Shown piece by piece: positions 10,728-22,045 of a DNA stretch of 64,000 nucleotides. The notes under the pieces were generated by a model, which searched no databases, had not been told where the DNA came from, and saw nothing but the letters and a program-made list of their open reading frames with translations. This stretch comes from Toxonevra muliebris (Eukaryota > Arthropoda > Insecta > Diptera > Pallopteridae), in assembly GCA_963691655.1 (NCBI GenBank), contig OY829329.1, positions 23,859,883 to 23,923,882 of the forward strand, in the 5' to 3' direction. A program made the position numbers and the translations under genes. Position 1 is the first letter of the stretch. Every line of letters begins with the position of its first letter.

Positions 10728-12315
10728 TTTAATAAAATTGCTAGTATTTTTTAGAATAAGATATTTAAATGAATTGATATTAAAATTGATTTCTTTGGTT
10801 TCTCTTTATTAATACTTCAAGCCGCCGCAAACGCACAAAGAAATTTTGCAAAATAATTGGTTTTTTCCTTTTTGACAGTAAAAAATGTGGAGATATGGTG
10901 ACATCATTGCCAACTCTAAATAAAAATGAGCAAAAAAACTTTGCATTATTGCGAGAAAATTAGTAACAATTTTTAATCGATAAAATGTTGCTATCGAAAT
11001 GGTTCGTCTTGCTCTTCCATATTAAGCTAGTCATGGCCAAATTATAATAAATAGCTTTGGCAGAAAAATGCCTTATTTTTCCATTCTTCCAAGTGTGTGG
11101 TTATGTTGGTGTTCGCTGTTCGCATTTCTATAGTATAAACTCTGTCTTTATATTCGGTGCAACAACAATTCCATGGTGTTTGCCGAGCAAAAATTTCAAT
11201 ATAACCACGCACCAAGAAAACGTTGGCTGCCAAAAGTTTGTGTTTACGCCAGCTGATTTTGACATTTAACATTATTTTATGTATTTGTGGGTAGTTTGAG
11301 TATTCTCCCATGAAACTAGCTGGCTAGACTCCGTGTATGTCGAGATGGCATGTTTTGCCTAAAGTATACTTAATTAACGTATACTTAACAGCTTTTTATA
11401 ATTAGACTTATTTTTCAAAAAAAAGTTTTTTTAACCATATTAATTAATTATTCTGAGCTCCTGTCCGCCATTTCAAATTTTTATGTATTCTGCCAAAATA
11501 TATTTTTTTTTTAAATCGTGGTGTCGGCTCAGTCAATTTCTTCTGAGCACGTAGAGTGCGCTCTGAACACAAAAAGAAACACAATTACGTTTGATCTGAG
11601 TGCTCAGAGCTAAAAAGAAACACAATTACGTTTTTTTGGCAACTCGTGTTCTGTTCAGAGCTAATAACGAAAAACGACTAATACCATATCCATATTGTAT
11701 TAACATACACATCAATTCGAACAGATGCGGACTTGCTCGCGGACATAAAGGGATTCGACATACAATCAGCAATATTCTAAATATCCCCGAATGAAATCCC
11801 AGGGGAAATTTGTTTCTTTTTCTTTCTTTTCCTATAGAAATAGGGAAAAAATTCGACATACAATATGAAATACATATTTAAAGACATTAAAATAATAAAT
11901 TAAATTTTATGAAATTTATATTTTATTAGCTTTACATCGCTTATTGCTATCCTTAAAAAGATTACTCCATTTTAAACACATGATTTTGCATATATTCTGC
12001 TATTTGGATGATCAAATTTATTGTTCATATTCAGGATGATTCAAGAGCTGTAATCAAAACGGGAGTGAGGTGGCAGGGGGAGGTTGAAATTAGAAAAAAA
12101 AAATCATATTAACAAAATGTACAAATGTAAGAAATTGAATGAAATTAGTAAATACTTATAACGTAAATTTAGTTTTCTGAAATATGTACAAATGAAATAT
12201 TCTATAGTAGGTTTAGCATAATCAGAAGTACATTTCGCTCATTTGCGGCTCAAAGTTTTCAAATTTTCGGTAGCAGCTTTTTAAAGTTTTAAATTTTACT
12301 TTCCAGCTGTGCCCT
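10728..12315. other. Intergenic between MADF-BESS and Iwr1-like genes
   Basis: Holds the presumed promoter of the Iwr1-like gene just right of 10727, though I see no clear TATA box or initiator. A 41-base tandem duplication (AAAAAGAAACACAATTACGT at 11571 and again at 11612) is the only clear repeat. The overlapping open frames at 11042-11311 on both strands have no domain. Confidence 0.45.
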
Positions 12316-12709
12316 TTAACCCTTTCAGTTCATCTTTTTAATTGGGGTCGATCGAAAAGTTTTACATGAAATTCATGATTACTTAAAACTAACATAAATA
12401 AGTTTCCCGCCTCTGCATATCCTTGTTTGTCTTTTATTAAAGGTTGCACAATTATCTGTTAACGCTTTTTCTTCAATTTTTATATTATTTTAACTTTTAC
12501 AAACATACTTGGAAAAAAATATTTCCAGCTAACAATGTAATAAAATAATGCAACCAGCTTTGATGATTAATTTTTGCACATTTAGTTTTGGCTTGACTTT
12601 AAAGATAAAAACCTTTAAAAAAAAGAACATAATCACGAAATTTTAAATGTTCGGCAATTTAAAAACATAAAAGTATCTCTGTGGAGGACGTCATGAATGA
12701 AAGGGTTAA
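12316..12709. mobile_element. piggyBac-like MITE with TTAA target sites
   Basis: TTAA at 12316-12319 is followed by CCCTTTCAGTTCATC. The right end is GTCATGAATGAAAGGG followed by TTAA at 12706-12709. The terminal inverted repeats match over CCCTTTCA and, with a one-base gap, over TTCAT. The interior of about 386 bases has no transposase. It lies downstream of the MADF-BESS gene and may contribute to that transcript's 3' end. Confidence 0.7.
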
Positions 12710-13045
12710 GCGTAGAGTAGATGAGCTATATTTTGTCAGTTGAAATATTATCTCTAACTGGTCCATTTTGTATTAATAACTCGAAAATTTCAGATTTTGA
12801 GACTGTATAGTCGCAAATGAACGATTTGACTATTCTGAGCTATAATTGAATTATTCTAAAAACAATTTGGAATAATCTGAAATTGAATTGAAGTACATTT
12901 TGTTATTCTAAAGTACAAAGGCCACTCCAATCTATTTGGAATTTTCCAAAGTGCTGTTGAAAAAAGTGTAGAGCTCCTAAATCATTCTGTATATGAAACT
13001 TAAAATAAAACTTATATTTGCAACGTTTATGTGTTACACATAATT

Positions 13046-13978
13046 CTAAATAGTACCATTTTTAAGTCCAAACCCCGTCGTAGATGGTATGCCTAATTGT
13101 ATTTCTAGGGACTCATTTTCTTGAGTATCCAACAAACTGTGAAGATATGCAAATGTATGCCGCTTGAATATGCGCAATTTCTGTTCATTCAACCGTTTCA
13201 TATCTGGCGCTAAACTTTTAAGAAAATCCATTATCTCATCGGTGACAGCCAGTTGTGCTGGTGGATGTGGTGTTGGTGGTGGTGGCGGTAGTTGTTCTTC
13301 AGCACCGCTGCTGCGTATTGAACGTGAATGCAAATATTCATTTAAATTCTCATCGATTCGACTGGCATTAGCTGCCGCGGCAAACTGTTGCTGCTGTTGT
13401 TGTTCGTCTTTAAATTTAAAATTGCAATTGTTAATCGTTATAGAATCTTGTGTTAGTTGTTCTTGTATCAAAAAAGCTTCAGGCTTCAAAATTTCATTTG
13501 TGGTATTCGTGTTTGAATCGTCATCGTCATCATTATCGTCGTCGTCATCAGGCCGTTCCGTATTTGGACTGGGATGACCGCTGGTACATCTACGTGGATT
13601 CATATGATCTTTCAGGAAGCACATAGCATCAGCGAGATACCAAGTTTTACGCTTTCTAGTACCCGATTGTATATTGATGCACTCTGCTCGAATGTACCGA
13701 GCGTATGAATTACGTAGGGTTGCCCATTTGTGTTTACATTCCCCAACTGAAAATAGATACAGACACGTGTGTGTGTGTGTTTGAATGCGTGAGTGAAAAA
13801 TTGGAAATAATTTTGCGAGTTTAAATTTTATTTAAATTATACCTTCACATTGCATTTCCTTTGCTATTTCACGCCACAATACTTCAACCTTCTTTTTATC
13901 GCTGTGCTCCTTCATTTTAGTATTGAAAATTGCTGGTCGCTGGCCAACTAAATGTATTAACTTTTCACTGTCACACAT
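13046..13978 (-). CDS. MADF-BESS domain protein (putative transcriptional regulator)
   Basis: Two minus-strand exons join in frame: 13978-13843 and 13746-13046, separated by a 96-base intron with donor GTATAA and acceptor TTTTCAG. The protein is about 278 residues. Residues 1-85 form a MADF (Myb/SANT-like) domain: LIHLVGQRPAIFN, VEVLWREIAKEM, then across the splice CKHKWATLRNSYARYIR and TWYLADAMCFL. Next come an Asp-rich run, a Gln run and a Pro run. A BESS motif lies at about 215-251 (DEIMDFLKSLAPDMKRL to HTFAYLHSLL). MADF binds DNA and BESS mediates protein contacts in a large fly family of regulators such as Adf1, Dip3 and hinge. I do not recognise which member this is. The start at 13978 is chosen because the MADF helix begins directly after MCDSEK; a longer in-frame start at 14080 adds Cys/Phe-rich residues unlike the family. 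Confidence 0.9.
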
Positions 13979-15540
13979 ATTTCTGCTGCTTTTTCCTGTT
14001 GTCGAATAGAACGCAATGAGGCAACAACATTCGCATTCGAGAAAGCGAAACAAACAAAAAGCAAAATAATATATACACACACATTACAGGTAGGATTGCA
14101 GTGCGCACCTAAAAAACACATAAAAGCAAACGAGCGAACGAACAACACACAAAAGCAGAAATGATGAAAATTGTATGTTATCTGCTTGTTCGTTTTGTTC
14201 GTTCGTCAATAAAAAGCAATAACACACAGATATGGCAACACACACACGCGCGAATTGGAGCAAGGCACAGTGAACCGAAAAGCAAAATAAAGCAAGAAGG
14301 GCAAATATGAATAAATTAGGTTGAATTATTGTATTGGAAATGGAGTGCTCTAAAACACTTGATAAAATAGACCTACATTATTTCAATGATTCTCATAAAT
14401 GGCCGTTAAATTCAAAATGTAGGTAATTAACATGTGTACATTAGGCCGAATCACTTTCACTACCGAAAAAGTTTACATCCTCATCACTTAATTTGAAAGC
14501 TTACCTCAAGAGCGTTTCAACGCAACAACGCCTCTCTAGGGACTCTTAAAAACGGTCAAAATATTCTAAACAAATAATTTAAATTTGACAGTTGTAATAA
14601 CACTGTGATCCTATTATTAGGTTCATCCCCGTACTTTTTGGCTAAAGTCTGGTAAACTGAGCGTAAACGAAAAATGCTCTCTCTAATAGACAAAAAATGC
14701 ACAAAAGTACGGGAACGCACAATACCACTTTTCTTTCACGAAACAAAACGTTAAATTTTAACGACAGTTAAATTTAAAAAACAAAGTTTCTGTAATATTT
14801 AATGAAATAAAAATTGTTAAATCTTACAAGAAAATAACTAAATAATGAAAAAATGTTTAATTAAACATTAATTGCTCGCCTGACTACTTTTCTAGAATCT
14901 TCTGGTTTACAATCACCATTTGCATTATTCAGAAATAGCAGAGCTCCTACAGCGTTAGAAGCTGAACAGACAATTGCGTCATTACCTTGTGGAGAATTTA
15001 GTTAAAAATTAACCAATATACTATCAATTCATTTTCAAATGTCTTTTAAACATTTTCCATTTTAAATAACACTTATTTTTCTAAAAATTCTTTATTTATT
15101 TATTAGTTTCAAATTTTCAATATATTTTCACATAGGCAAAACAGCTGATTGTTTGACACTTTTAACATTTTTACACGAAGAAAAAATGCGGGCTATATTT
15201 CGCGCAAGAAGAAGAAGAAGACGGTATGATGCATTAATTGTAAAATTTTTGAAAATCATTAAATTCTAGTTTGTGAAATGTTTTAATTTCCTTCCAAAAA
15301 AACGAGTTTTGAGAAATCATGATGACCTGAAAAGTCAGAAAAATAACACGATTATAAAAATGGCGTCCAAATTGAAACAACTTCGCTAGTCAGGTGGTTA
15401 TCATAGATCACTTATATCAATCTATTAATTGAAACTTTGCAAATTATAAATGCAAATTCAATTATCACACTATTGGTGTCTGTTAACACAGGTGCAAACA
15501 TGAACGCCTGTCTGAAAGAGAGAGGTAGAAAAAATAGGTA
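13979..15540. other. Upstream region of the MADF-BESS gene
   Basis: CA-rich microsatellite stretches lie near 14073-14084 and 14232-14250. A small inverted repeat (CCCGTACTTTT at 14628 with its complement at 14702-14713) forms a potential hairpin. I see no TATA box placed convincingly and no further genes. Confidence 0.4.
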
Positions 15541-15551
15541 GTTAGAAAAAG

Positions 15552-15589
15552 ACAGGCGCCTTTTACCTCTTTGGTAAAAGGTCGCCTGT
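15552..15589. repeat. Strong short hairpin
   Basis: ACAGGCGCCTTTTACC, a TCTTT loop, then GGTAAAAGGTCGCCTGT form a near-perfect 16-bp stem with one bulged base. The sequence just upstream (15470-15540) resembles 54725-54800 (GTCTGAAAGAG, AGGTAGAA, AATAGGTAG), so the hairpin may be the end of a dispersed repeat rather than a host regulatory RNA. Confidence 0.6.
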
Positions 15590-16149
15590 TTTTTAACCTC
15601 CACTGAGACACAGGGTGCTTAAAAAAATCCCTTAGGAAAAATATTTGTTACCAAATATTGTATCATAACTTCAATTATACAAATGCTGAACAATGAAGTT
15701 AGACTCGTTGAAAATTTATAGACCTTTCTTTCGATGTTGTATTTATAATTAATAACTTTTTTGAGTTGGGAGCAATTACTACTCAAATTTTTTTTTTTTT
15801 AAGAAAAATAAATTATTGCAAAAGGTTGTGTAATAATGTACTTAATTTTGTGCATTATTTTTATGCTCTGTGGCAAGTTACATCAATTTCTTTCACTAGA
15901 ATTCTAGCCAAGTAGTGTTGTTATTGTAAATGCTTTGTTATAAGATTAATCTAAAATTTACAACAAAATTTCCATACAGCATTCCGATTTGGAAGTAAAA
16001 GAAGATGAGAAACTGCGTAGGCAGAAATTCTGACTTTAATTTTTCAGGATAACTTAAAATCATGTTTAGCATGATGGAGAAAAAGCTTCAGAATAATACA
16101 AACAGTGTTGCTGATGAGTTTCAATGTTGTGTACAAAAGTGACATACTT

Positions 16150-16285
16150 AGAAATAATACAGTTGATAAACTAGCTAGATTAGGCACGAAAATGCCTCTA
16201 TTACAATCAAAAAACTACCCGGGTATCCCACTGCCAACCTGCAAGCTTAATGTTCAATTGAGAATAATTTCATTTTAAAATATTA
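16150..16285 (+). mobile_element. LINE RNase H fragment
   Basis: A short plus-strand stretch reads NTVDKLARLGTKMPLLQSKN followed by YPGIPLPTCKLNVQL. This matches the end of a LINE RNase H domain (N-x-x-AD-x-LA-x-x-G) and the following GVPL-x-S-K-L stretch seen at 44330-44420. It is isolated and ends with a stop, so it is a small relic. Confidence 0.6.
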
Positions 16286-16289
16286 TGGC

Positions 16290-17600
16290 ACCACCACAGT
16301 ATCAGTAATGTCAGTATTAGCAGACCGTGTAAGTTGGTCTTAGATGGTGACATTAATCTCATTTGTTTTTTTTTTCATTCCCTTTTAAAGTTTCATGTAG
16401 CTCTTATACAGTGAGATTAGTTGCATGAAAGTTTTGCGATTGTAGTTTTCGTCGCTTTGGAAAAACATTGAACTACGAAAATGTAAAAAAAGAAATTACA
16501 AAAAGTTTCATTAAAATGCTGCCCGAGCGATTTTGTCTATCCTCCCCTGTCCTTTCTCCCCTCTTCCGTACATTTTTTCAAGTCTCATGAAACAAATCTC
16601 ACCGTCTAAGATCTAACTTGGCTAAGCAATTCGATGTTTCCTTTCTCATGATGTTCCGTTGGCACTCGCACAACATTCATTCCAAAATTTGTAATCAAAA
16701 TCTGGCAACTCTCGATCAAGTAGCACAATTGAATTTACTTTTTTTGATATATAAAGGTGGTAACTTTGACTATTTCTCATTTAATTTCCAGTGTAGTGAA
16801 CAAAAGTTTGTTTTGCGTTTTATTTGTTTCATTAATTAAATACTTCCGGAACTCAATTCAATAATTGGTATGTTAAAATATATAAATCAAAGTTTTTATA
16901 TAAAAAGAGAAAAAACATTTTATTAATCAAATGCAATTACATATATTTTGAACTTGCAAAATAATGTTATGAAACGTACAAATCGAAGAAGCTTAAATAT
17001 TTTGTAATTAGAATTTAGACGTAAATGTTTCGTAGGAAGTTACACTTAAGAGATAAATGGTAATTAGAGAATGTTAGTTATTTTTTTTGTTTTGATTGTG
17101 TATCGCAGAAACTAATTTCTTCAGAACAAGTTGCTGGCAGCTGTTGCTTCAAAGCCGGCTAAATCTAGGGTTACCATCCACCTCTGTTTACTTATATCAC
17201 ATTTCAAATAAATTATTGGTAAATTCATAATAGCTAAGTATTAAGTTGGGATTGATCTATTTCATGGCTTTGAGAGTTATACATACATCCAGCAACTTAC
17301 GATAAATATATAAAGCGAACCTTTCGGTAACATAAACAGCTACGTTCAATGAAATAGCTGTGACGAATGAAAAGTGTTTTATAAGTTGTTTTTATGCTAA
17401 CGTCTCGCCATAAACTTAAGGAGTCTTAGAAATAACGGAATAATTTCGATATTTTTGTTAAGCAAATTTGCTTACTTTTTTTACGGTTGTACACACGTGT
17501 ACTTTTTTCTCATTTTGTTCATTTTTTTTAAATTAAATTTGAACTAAAATTTGCAAAAAAATTTTGATATATTGTCATAACTTTTTTATTGCCTCTTTAT
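16290..17600. other. Intergenic, nothing recognised
   Basis: A+T-rich. The open frame at 16618-16839 has no domain and no splice context that I trust. Confidence 0.45.
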
Positions 17601-17609
17601 TTGGTTTTT

Positions 17610-17690
17610 TTTTTCATTCGATAAGAATGGATAACACTAATTAAGTTCATGCATACTTGGTGTCATCCCTTCAAGTTATCGAATGAAAAA
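17610..17690. repeat. 81-base hairpin with 15-bp perfect stem
   Basis: TTTTTCATTCGATAA at 17610-17624 and its exact complement at 17676-17690 enclose a further imperfect stem (GGATAACAC against GTGTCATCC). The size is similar to a small-RNA precursor, but it could equally be a tiny foldback repeat. No expression evidence exists here. Confidence 0.5.
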
Positions 17691-18378
17691 TGTAAGCTGC
17701 CTCAAAATTACATAGGGCCACAAATTTTAAACTTAATTTTCGAAAGGTTTTTTTTTTTAAATCACCCCTATATAAGCATTCCTTGTCTTATTACTACTAT
17801 ATATGTTTGATTACTTTTTTTTTTCAAATTGTTAACATTTTTAGAAGAATTTGATTACCAAATCTTTTAGGCCGTGGCAACTCTGTTGACAATGTGCATA
17901 ATCAGTGTGGCCAACTCAGTGCTTTTCCCGCTAAATTTAGTGCTTTTTGAAAATTAAAACGCGGGGAAAAAGTGATTTAGCGGTCAGCGGGTTTTTTAAC
18001 GCGTTTTTTTCAATTTAAAAGTCACTAAATGTTCCGCTAAATAATCCATTTCCTGAATAATCCTAAGAACATTTTTTATCGAAACAATGAGCATTGAACT
18101 TTTTTAAAACCAAAGTTCGTAACCGTAATTCACTCAGTTCAAAAAATTCTTTACTTCATATAAAAAGTGGATTAATAAACCAAAAATTCATTTTTTGAAA
18201 ACTACAAAATACCTGTTGACGTAAATAAATAGCACTAGTGTTTATAATGCTTCTGAGTTCAGATTAAAGAGTGTGTTATGGCCAGAAGAAGCTGATAGTA
18301 ATGAAGAGGGTATAGACTTCGACATCGATATGTGGTAGTTATAAATTACACTGTTCAACACACAAAAAAAAAAAAAAA

Positions 18379-18535
18379 ACAAGGTTCTGAAAGTGGATTC
18401 TGATAGAACTCGATAAGCTTTGACGCAAAACTAACAAGTTGTCCTATGAGTTATTATACTTAATCTGTTAGAAATGGGCAAACTTTAACCCACGTAAAAA
18501 GAAAATTTTTTTTCTCGAGTTCTATCAGAACCTTG
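18379..18535. repeat. Inverted repeat nested in the hAT element
   Basis: The left side reads AACAAGGTTCTGA and later TGATAGAACTCGA. The right side, CGAGTTCTATCAGAACCTTGTT, is the complement of those two pieces joined. The left arm thus differs from the right by an internal 13-base insertion that repeats ATTCTGA. It is probably a small nested foldback element. Confidence 0.5.
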
Positions 18536-18723
18536 TTATTTTTGAAAAAATTGATTTTTGTCGGACAATGTTAATAATCTGAATATTTTTTTTGTGATCA
18601 AAGTGTATAAAATACTCTTTTTCCATTATCTTGTTTTAGTTTTTTTTGTGATTGTATAATTTAGAAATGCTGTGAATTAAAAACTTTAAAAATACATGCA
18701 TTTAATTAATTTTCTTTTTAATA

Positions 18724-19440
18724 CAGCACAATCCCAATAATTCGTAATCGCAGGGGACCATCAATTTTTCACGAATTACACACGTTTTCGATTTAACGAG
18801 ATTTCGATTTAACCCTTTCACTCCCAAGTTTTTCATCAAAATCTATTTGAGTTTCTTTAATATTTTATGCAAATATTAAAATAAATTTTAAAAAATAATA
18901 TATCCAGGACTCTTAATCAGTTACAGTTATCCTTTAGTTTTCCAATAGGGCATAATGTTTGCTACAACCTTTGTAACCAGGAATTATAGCAAAGCCAATT
19001 TACGGTGATGACACAGCATGTATACAATCCACTCCTTGACATTAAAGAAAACTCAAACAAAATGGAAACCGTATCTCCCATTTCTCTTAATTTTTCGAAC
19101 ATTATTGGGATATACAACGGTTTTGTAGTTTAAGGCTCTTCTTGCGTATCTGGTCAACCACGAAAAACACAAAAAATTTCATAAAAAAGTGAACGTAGCT
19201 ATCTACAATGATTGAGTCGAATCATAGTTCCATAGAATTTTGCTTTGTATAACGAATTATAAGAGGTTGCCAACAACCATTTTCGATTTATAAAAGCTTA
19301 AACAGACCTTGTATTGAAAAAAAATACGAATTAGCGAGAGGACCAAAATGTAAAGAATTTTTGCGAATTAAAGCGATTTTTTCAAGGGACCAGCAGTTTG
19401 CTACGAATTATTGAGATTTTCGAATTAACGCTATTCTACG
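18724..19440. mobile_element. Possible pogo/Tigger-like relic nested in the hAT element
   Basis: Both ends carry repeated AATTCG-containing boxes in opposite orientation: CAGCACAATCCCAATAATTC at the left, and a right end whose complement reads CGTAGAATAGCGTTAATTCG. Such (A/T)ATTCG-rich ends with CAGTACAATCCC-like starts resemble pogo/Tigger elements. The match is imperfect and no transposase is present, so the call is tentative. Confidence 0.35.
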
Positions 19441-19889
19441 CGTTTTTTTCTTCATTTTAGCGGATTTTGAAAACAAAAGTTGGCCACACTGTGCATAATA
19501 GTGATGATCGGTGATTTAATCACTGTGGTCAGGAAATCACTGATCAATACTGTGACTAACCCCTGTCTCCACGAGTAATAATTCTTTGCATGCTATTAAA
19601 AATTTATTGGATCCCATATATATTTTCGTTGTATACTTCCTAGCTTCCGCATATAATTAAATTTTTAATGAAAAAATGGGGAAATATGTACGTGTCCGCT
19701 TATTTCAAATAAATTTTGACCTACATTAGTTGTTCGATTTGTAAAAAAATGCCTCATTTGTCAGAAGACTGCGCCGACTATTTTTCCAAGACGACTTAAC
19801 AATACTTTTAAGTAAATACCTTTGTATATTTAAATATTTAAGGAACCATACGTATAAATATCTTGCCAACGGCAGGTATATAAAATAGT

Positions 19890-20140
19890 GGAAAAAATTG
19901 AAACGCGCCCAGAAAGTATGCAGCTGAAGCAGAGAATGTAGCGTAGCAAACGATGAAGCGCGACAAAGAGAAATGTTAACAGAATGCATATGTATATTTT
20001 TCTCCACATTTTTGCAATCAAAGTGCTTTAAATTGTAAACCAATTAGTGCATTCTTCCACTTTTTGATGTGTAAACATTTTAGCTCACGGTATGGGAAAA
20101 ATTCCAAATGTGTAAAATGTAAGAATAACTGTATCGTAAG
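19890..20140. repeat. Dispersed repeat, copy A
   Basis: Shares with 21205-21440 the blocks GCAGCTGAAGCA, AGAATGTAGCGTAG, GAAGCGCGACAAAGA and TTTTTGCAATCAAAGTGCTT. Its right part (20060-20135, with TGATGTGTAAACATTTTAGC and TCACGGTAT) recurs at 54602-54660. Copies of the left part are in the same orientation. Apparent protein similarity between open frames here is only the repeat itself. Confidence 0.65.
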
Positions 20141-20605
20141 ATGTAAGATAACTGTATTATTTGTTGGTGTTAAACGTATGGAGATAAATTAGTTTAAAGT
20201 GCCGTAATTTCGATTTACATTGTTAGCCACAGTAGTACCCTTTGGGGATTATCTGGAGAATAAGTTAAAATGCATGAGCAATAATTTTTAAAAACAATTA
20301 TTTAGTGTTATCCCATACCGTTTGACACAAATTTTTTAACCCGGCAATATATTTAATATACAATAATTGGAAAATAAAAAACCTTATTTTCTGTGGTTCA
20401 AAATTTTTGCCAAACGTGCTTTCCGAGTTAAAAATAACTGTAACTATGCGACAGTTGTCATTTTTGCATTCTTATTTGTACGTATTGATAAAGAAATCTT
20501 TTGTCAGTAAAATCAGATATTTATTTTAAATGGCGAACGTAAAATGGCGGCACAGGCAGCCGCTAAAGTGGTTGGTCATCGCAGTGACCAGTGGGTATTT
20601 AAGGG

Positions 20606-20820
20606 TTAACCTTAGAAAGGCAACACTTTTTTTTATCTATGTAAATAGCAAAAATGTTAAACAGAAAAAATCAAACTTATTTATTATAAAATCACTTATT
20701 TACTTCAAAGAAAATACATTGTTTCTTATTTTTATTAAATGCAGTTAAGGCAAATCTCTTTGCGGTGCTTTTAAAAAGTAGTGGGGTGACTGGTCACCCC
20801 TGTTGCTTTTCTAAGGTTAA
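20606..20820. mobile_element. Short piggyBac-like MITE with TTAA target sites
   Basis: TTAA (20606-20609) then CCTTAGAAAGGCAACA. The right end TGTTGCTTTTCTAAGG is followed by TTAA (20817-20820). The 16-bp terminal repeats match at 15 positions. A perfect palindrome GGGGTGACTGGTCACCCC lies at 20783-20800 just inside the right end. The 215-bp element has no coding frame. Confidence 0.8.
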
Positions 20821-21199
20821 ATGCGGAAAGCACTTATCGTCGCCTGATATACACGATATGGTGCAAATGCAAAATATTTCTGCTATCAAAACAACAAATA
20901 CATGCGATATGGAACGAAAATTTGCATTTGCATTGATGCCAGGCCATTTATAGTGAATCGGGCTATTACATATATATAAAAGATAATAAATTTTTAACTT
21001 TATAAAAGAATTCTTTTAATTTGAATTATTTACCTAAGCATATAGATTATACATCAAATCCCTATAAATGGCTATACACATGTGAGCTTATGTATACGGC
21101 ATTCAGTTGGTTTAACTGTTTACACATCAAATATCTTGCGTGCCTTGCACGCATCCATTGTTTTTATTTTGACTATCAGTTGTTAAGACTGGAAGAGAA

Positions 21200-21440
21200 T
21201 ATGAAGCGTGAAGTACGCAGCTGAAGCACAGAATCTAGCGTAGTAAACAATGAAGCGCGACAAAGAAAAATAACAACAGAATGTGCACCTCTGAAGCTCA
21301 TGTTTATTGTAATTGGAAACACACACAATCATATTTTTCTTCACATTTTTGCAATCAAAGTGCTTTAAATTGTAAACCAATTAACTTTTTTTTTACAAGT
21401 TCTATAAATAATTCAGTGCGTTCTTACACTTTTATATTTT
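21200..21440. repeat. Dispersed repeat, copy B
   Basis: Diverged direct copy of 19890-20055, with an extra stretch of about 40 bases near 21285-21325. The best-conserved block is TTTTTGCAATCAAAGTGCTT followed by TAAATTGTAAACCAATTA. Confidence 0.65.
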
Positions 21441-21882
21441 GGCAATTAGTTGTTATGCTCGAAGCGCGACAAAGCTCGAAAGTTTTTATTTTGCGCTTCA
21501 TATTCAGCTTCAGCGGCAGCGACAACTTCACATTGTGTTAGATTACAATGAGTACAGTATTCATTTTACTTTTGACAGATTGTTACTTCACGCTTCAGCT
21601 TCTCGAGAGAGATTTCGAAACAAATCCAAACTCGTGGATGTTTTTTAACAAAGAGGATTGTTACGTTGGAGTCAACATTTAAATTAAATTTTTCTCTCAA
21701 CGTTTTTTTTTACCATATGTTCGAAAAATTAAAAATTACATTATAAAACAAATTACAATTAAATTAAAATATACATATGTGGGCTACTATAATACTTCAT
21801 TTGTTCTTATTGTTAATGACTTGCTCTTATTAATTAGAAAAACAATTGTGAAATTTAAAAATTAGTTTAAGACGAGTTTTGG

Positions 21883-21890
21883 TATAAAAG
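21883..21890 (+). promoter_or_regulatory. Candidate TATA box of the peroxiredoxin gene
   Basis: TATAAAAG lies 163 bases upstream of the first in-frame ATG at 22046. A CAGTAT initiator-like sequence follows at 21921-21926, about 38 bases downstream, which is slightly further than the usual spacing. Confidence 0.45.
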
Positions 21891-22045
21891 TATAAGCATA
21901 AAGAATATTTTCTTATCCCACAGTATAGCATTCGCTGTTACTAGACCTAGATCTATCCAAGTTCCTCTCTTACAAATAAATAAAATATAAAATAGTTAAA
22001 CAAAATTAATTTTTTTTTTTTATATTTAATATTTTAAAATCTATA

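Larger units (their letters stand above)
17903..19491. mobile_element. hAT-type non-autonomous DNA transposon with 8-bp TSD
   Basis: Perfect 14-bp terminal inverted repeats CAGTGTGGCCAACT (17903-17916) and its complement (19478-19491) are flanked by the 8-base direct repeat TGCATAAT at 17895-17902 and 19492-19499. The CAGTG start and 8-bp duplication are typical of hAT elements. Subterminal stretches are rich in CGCTAAAT and CGCGTTTTTTTC-like motifs. There is no intact transposase; a short WPEEADSNEEG frame near 18281 is the only suggestive piece. Further inverted repeats inside suggest nested insertions. Confidence 0.85.

Noticed and set aside
13164..13577. Ser/Gly/Cys-rich plus-strand frame of 137 residues
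   Set aside because: It is antisense to the MADF-BESS coding exon and mirrors its poly-Asp, poly-Gln and poly-Pro codons.
19726..20043. Two similar minus-strand frames here and at 21183-21380 looked like a small gene family
   Set aside because: The similarity is carried by a dispersed DNA repeat, in which frames and lengths differ and no domain is present.
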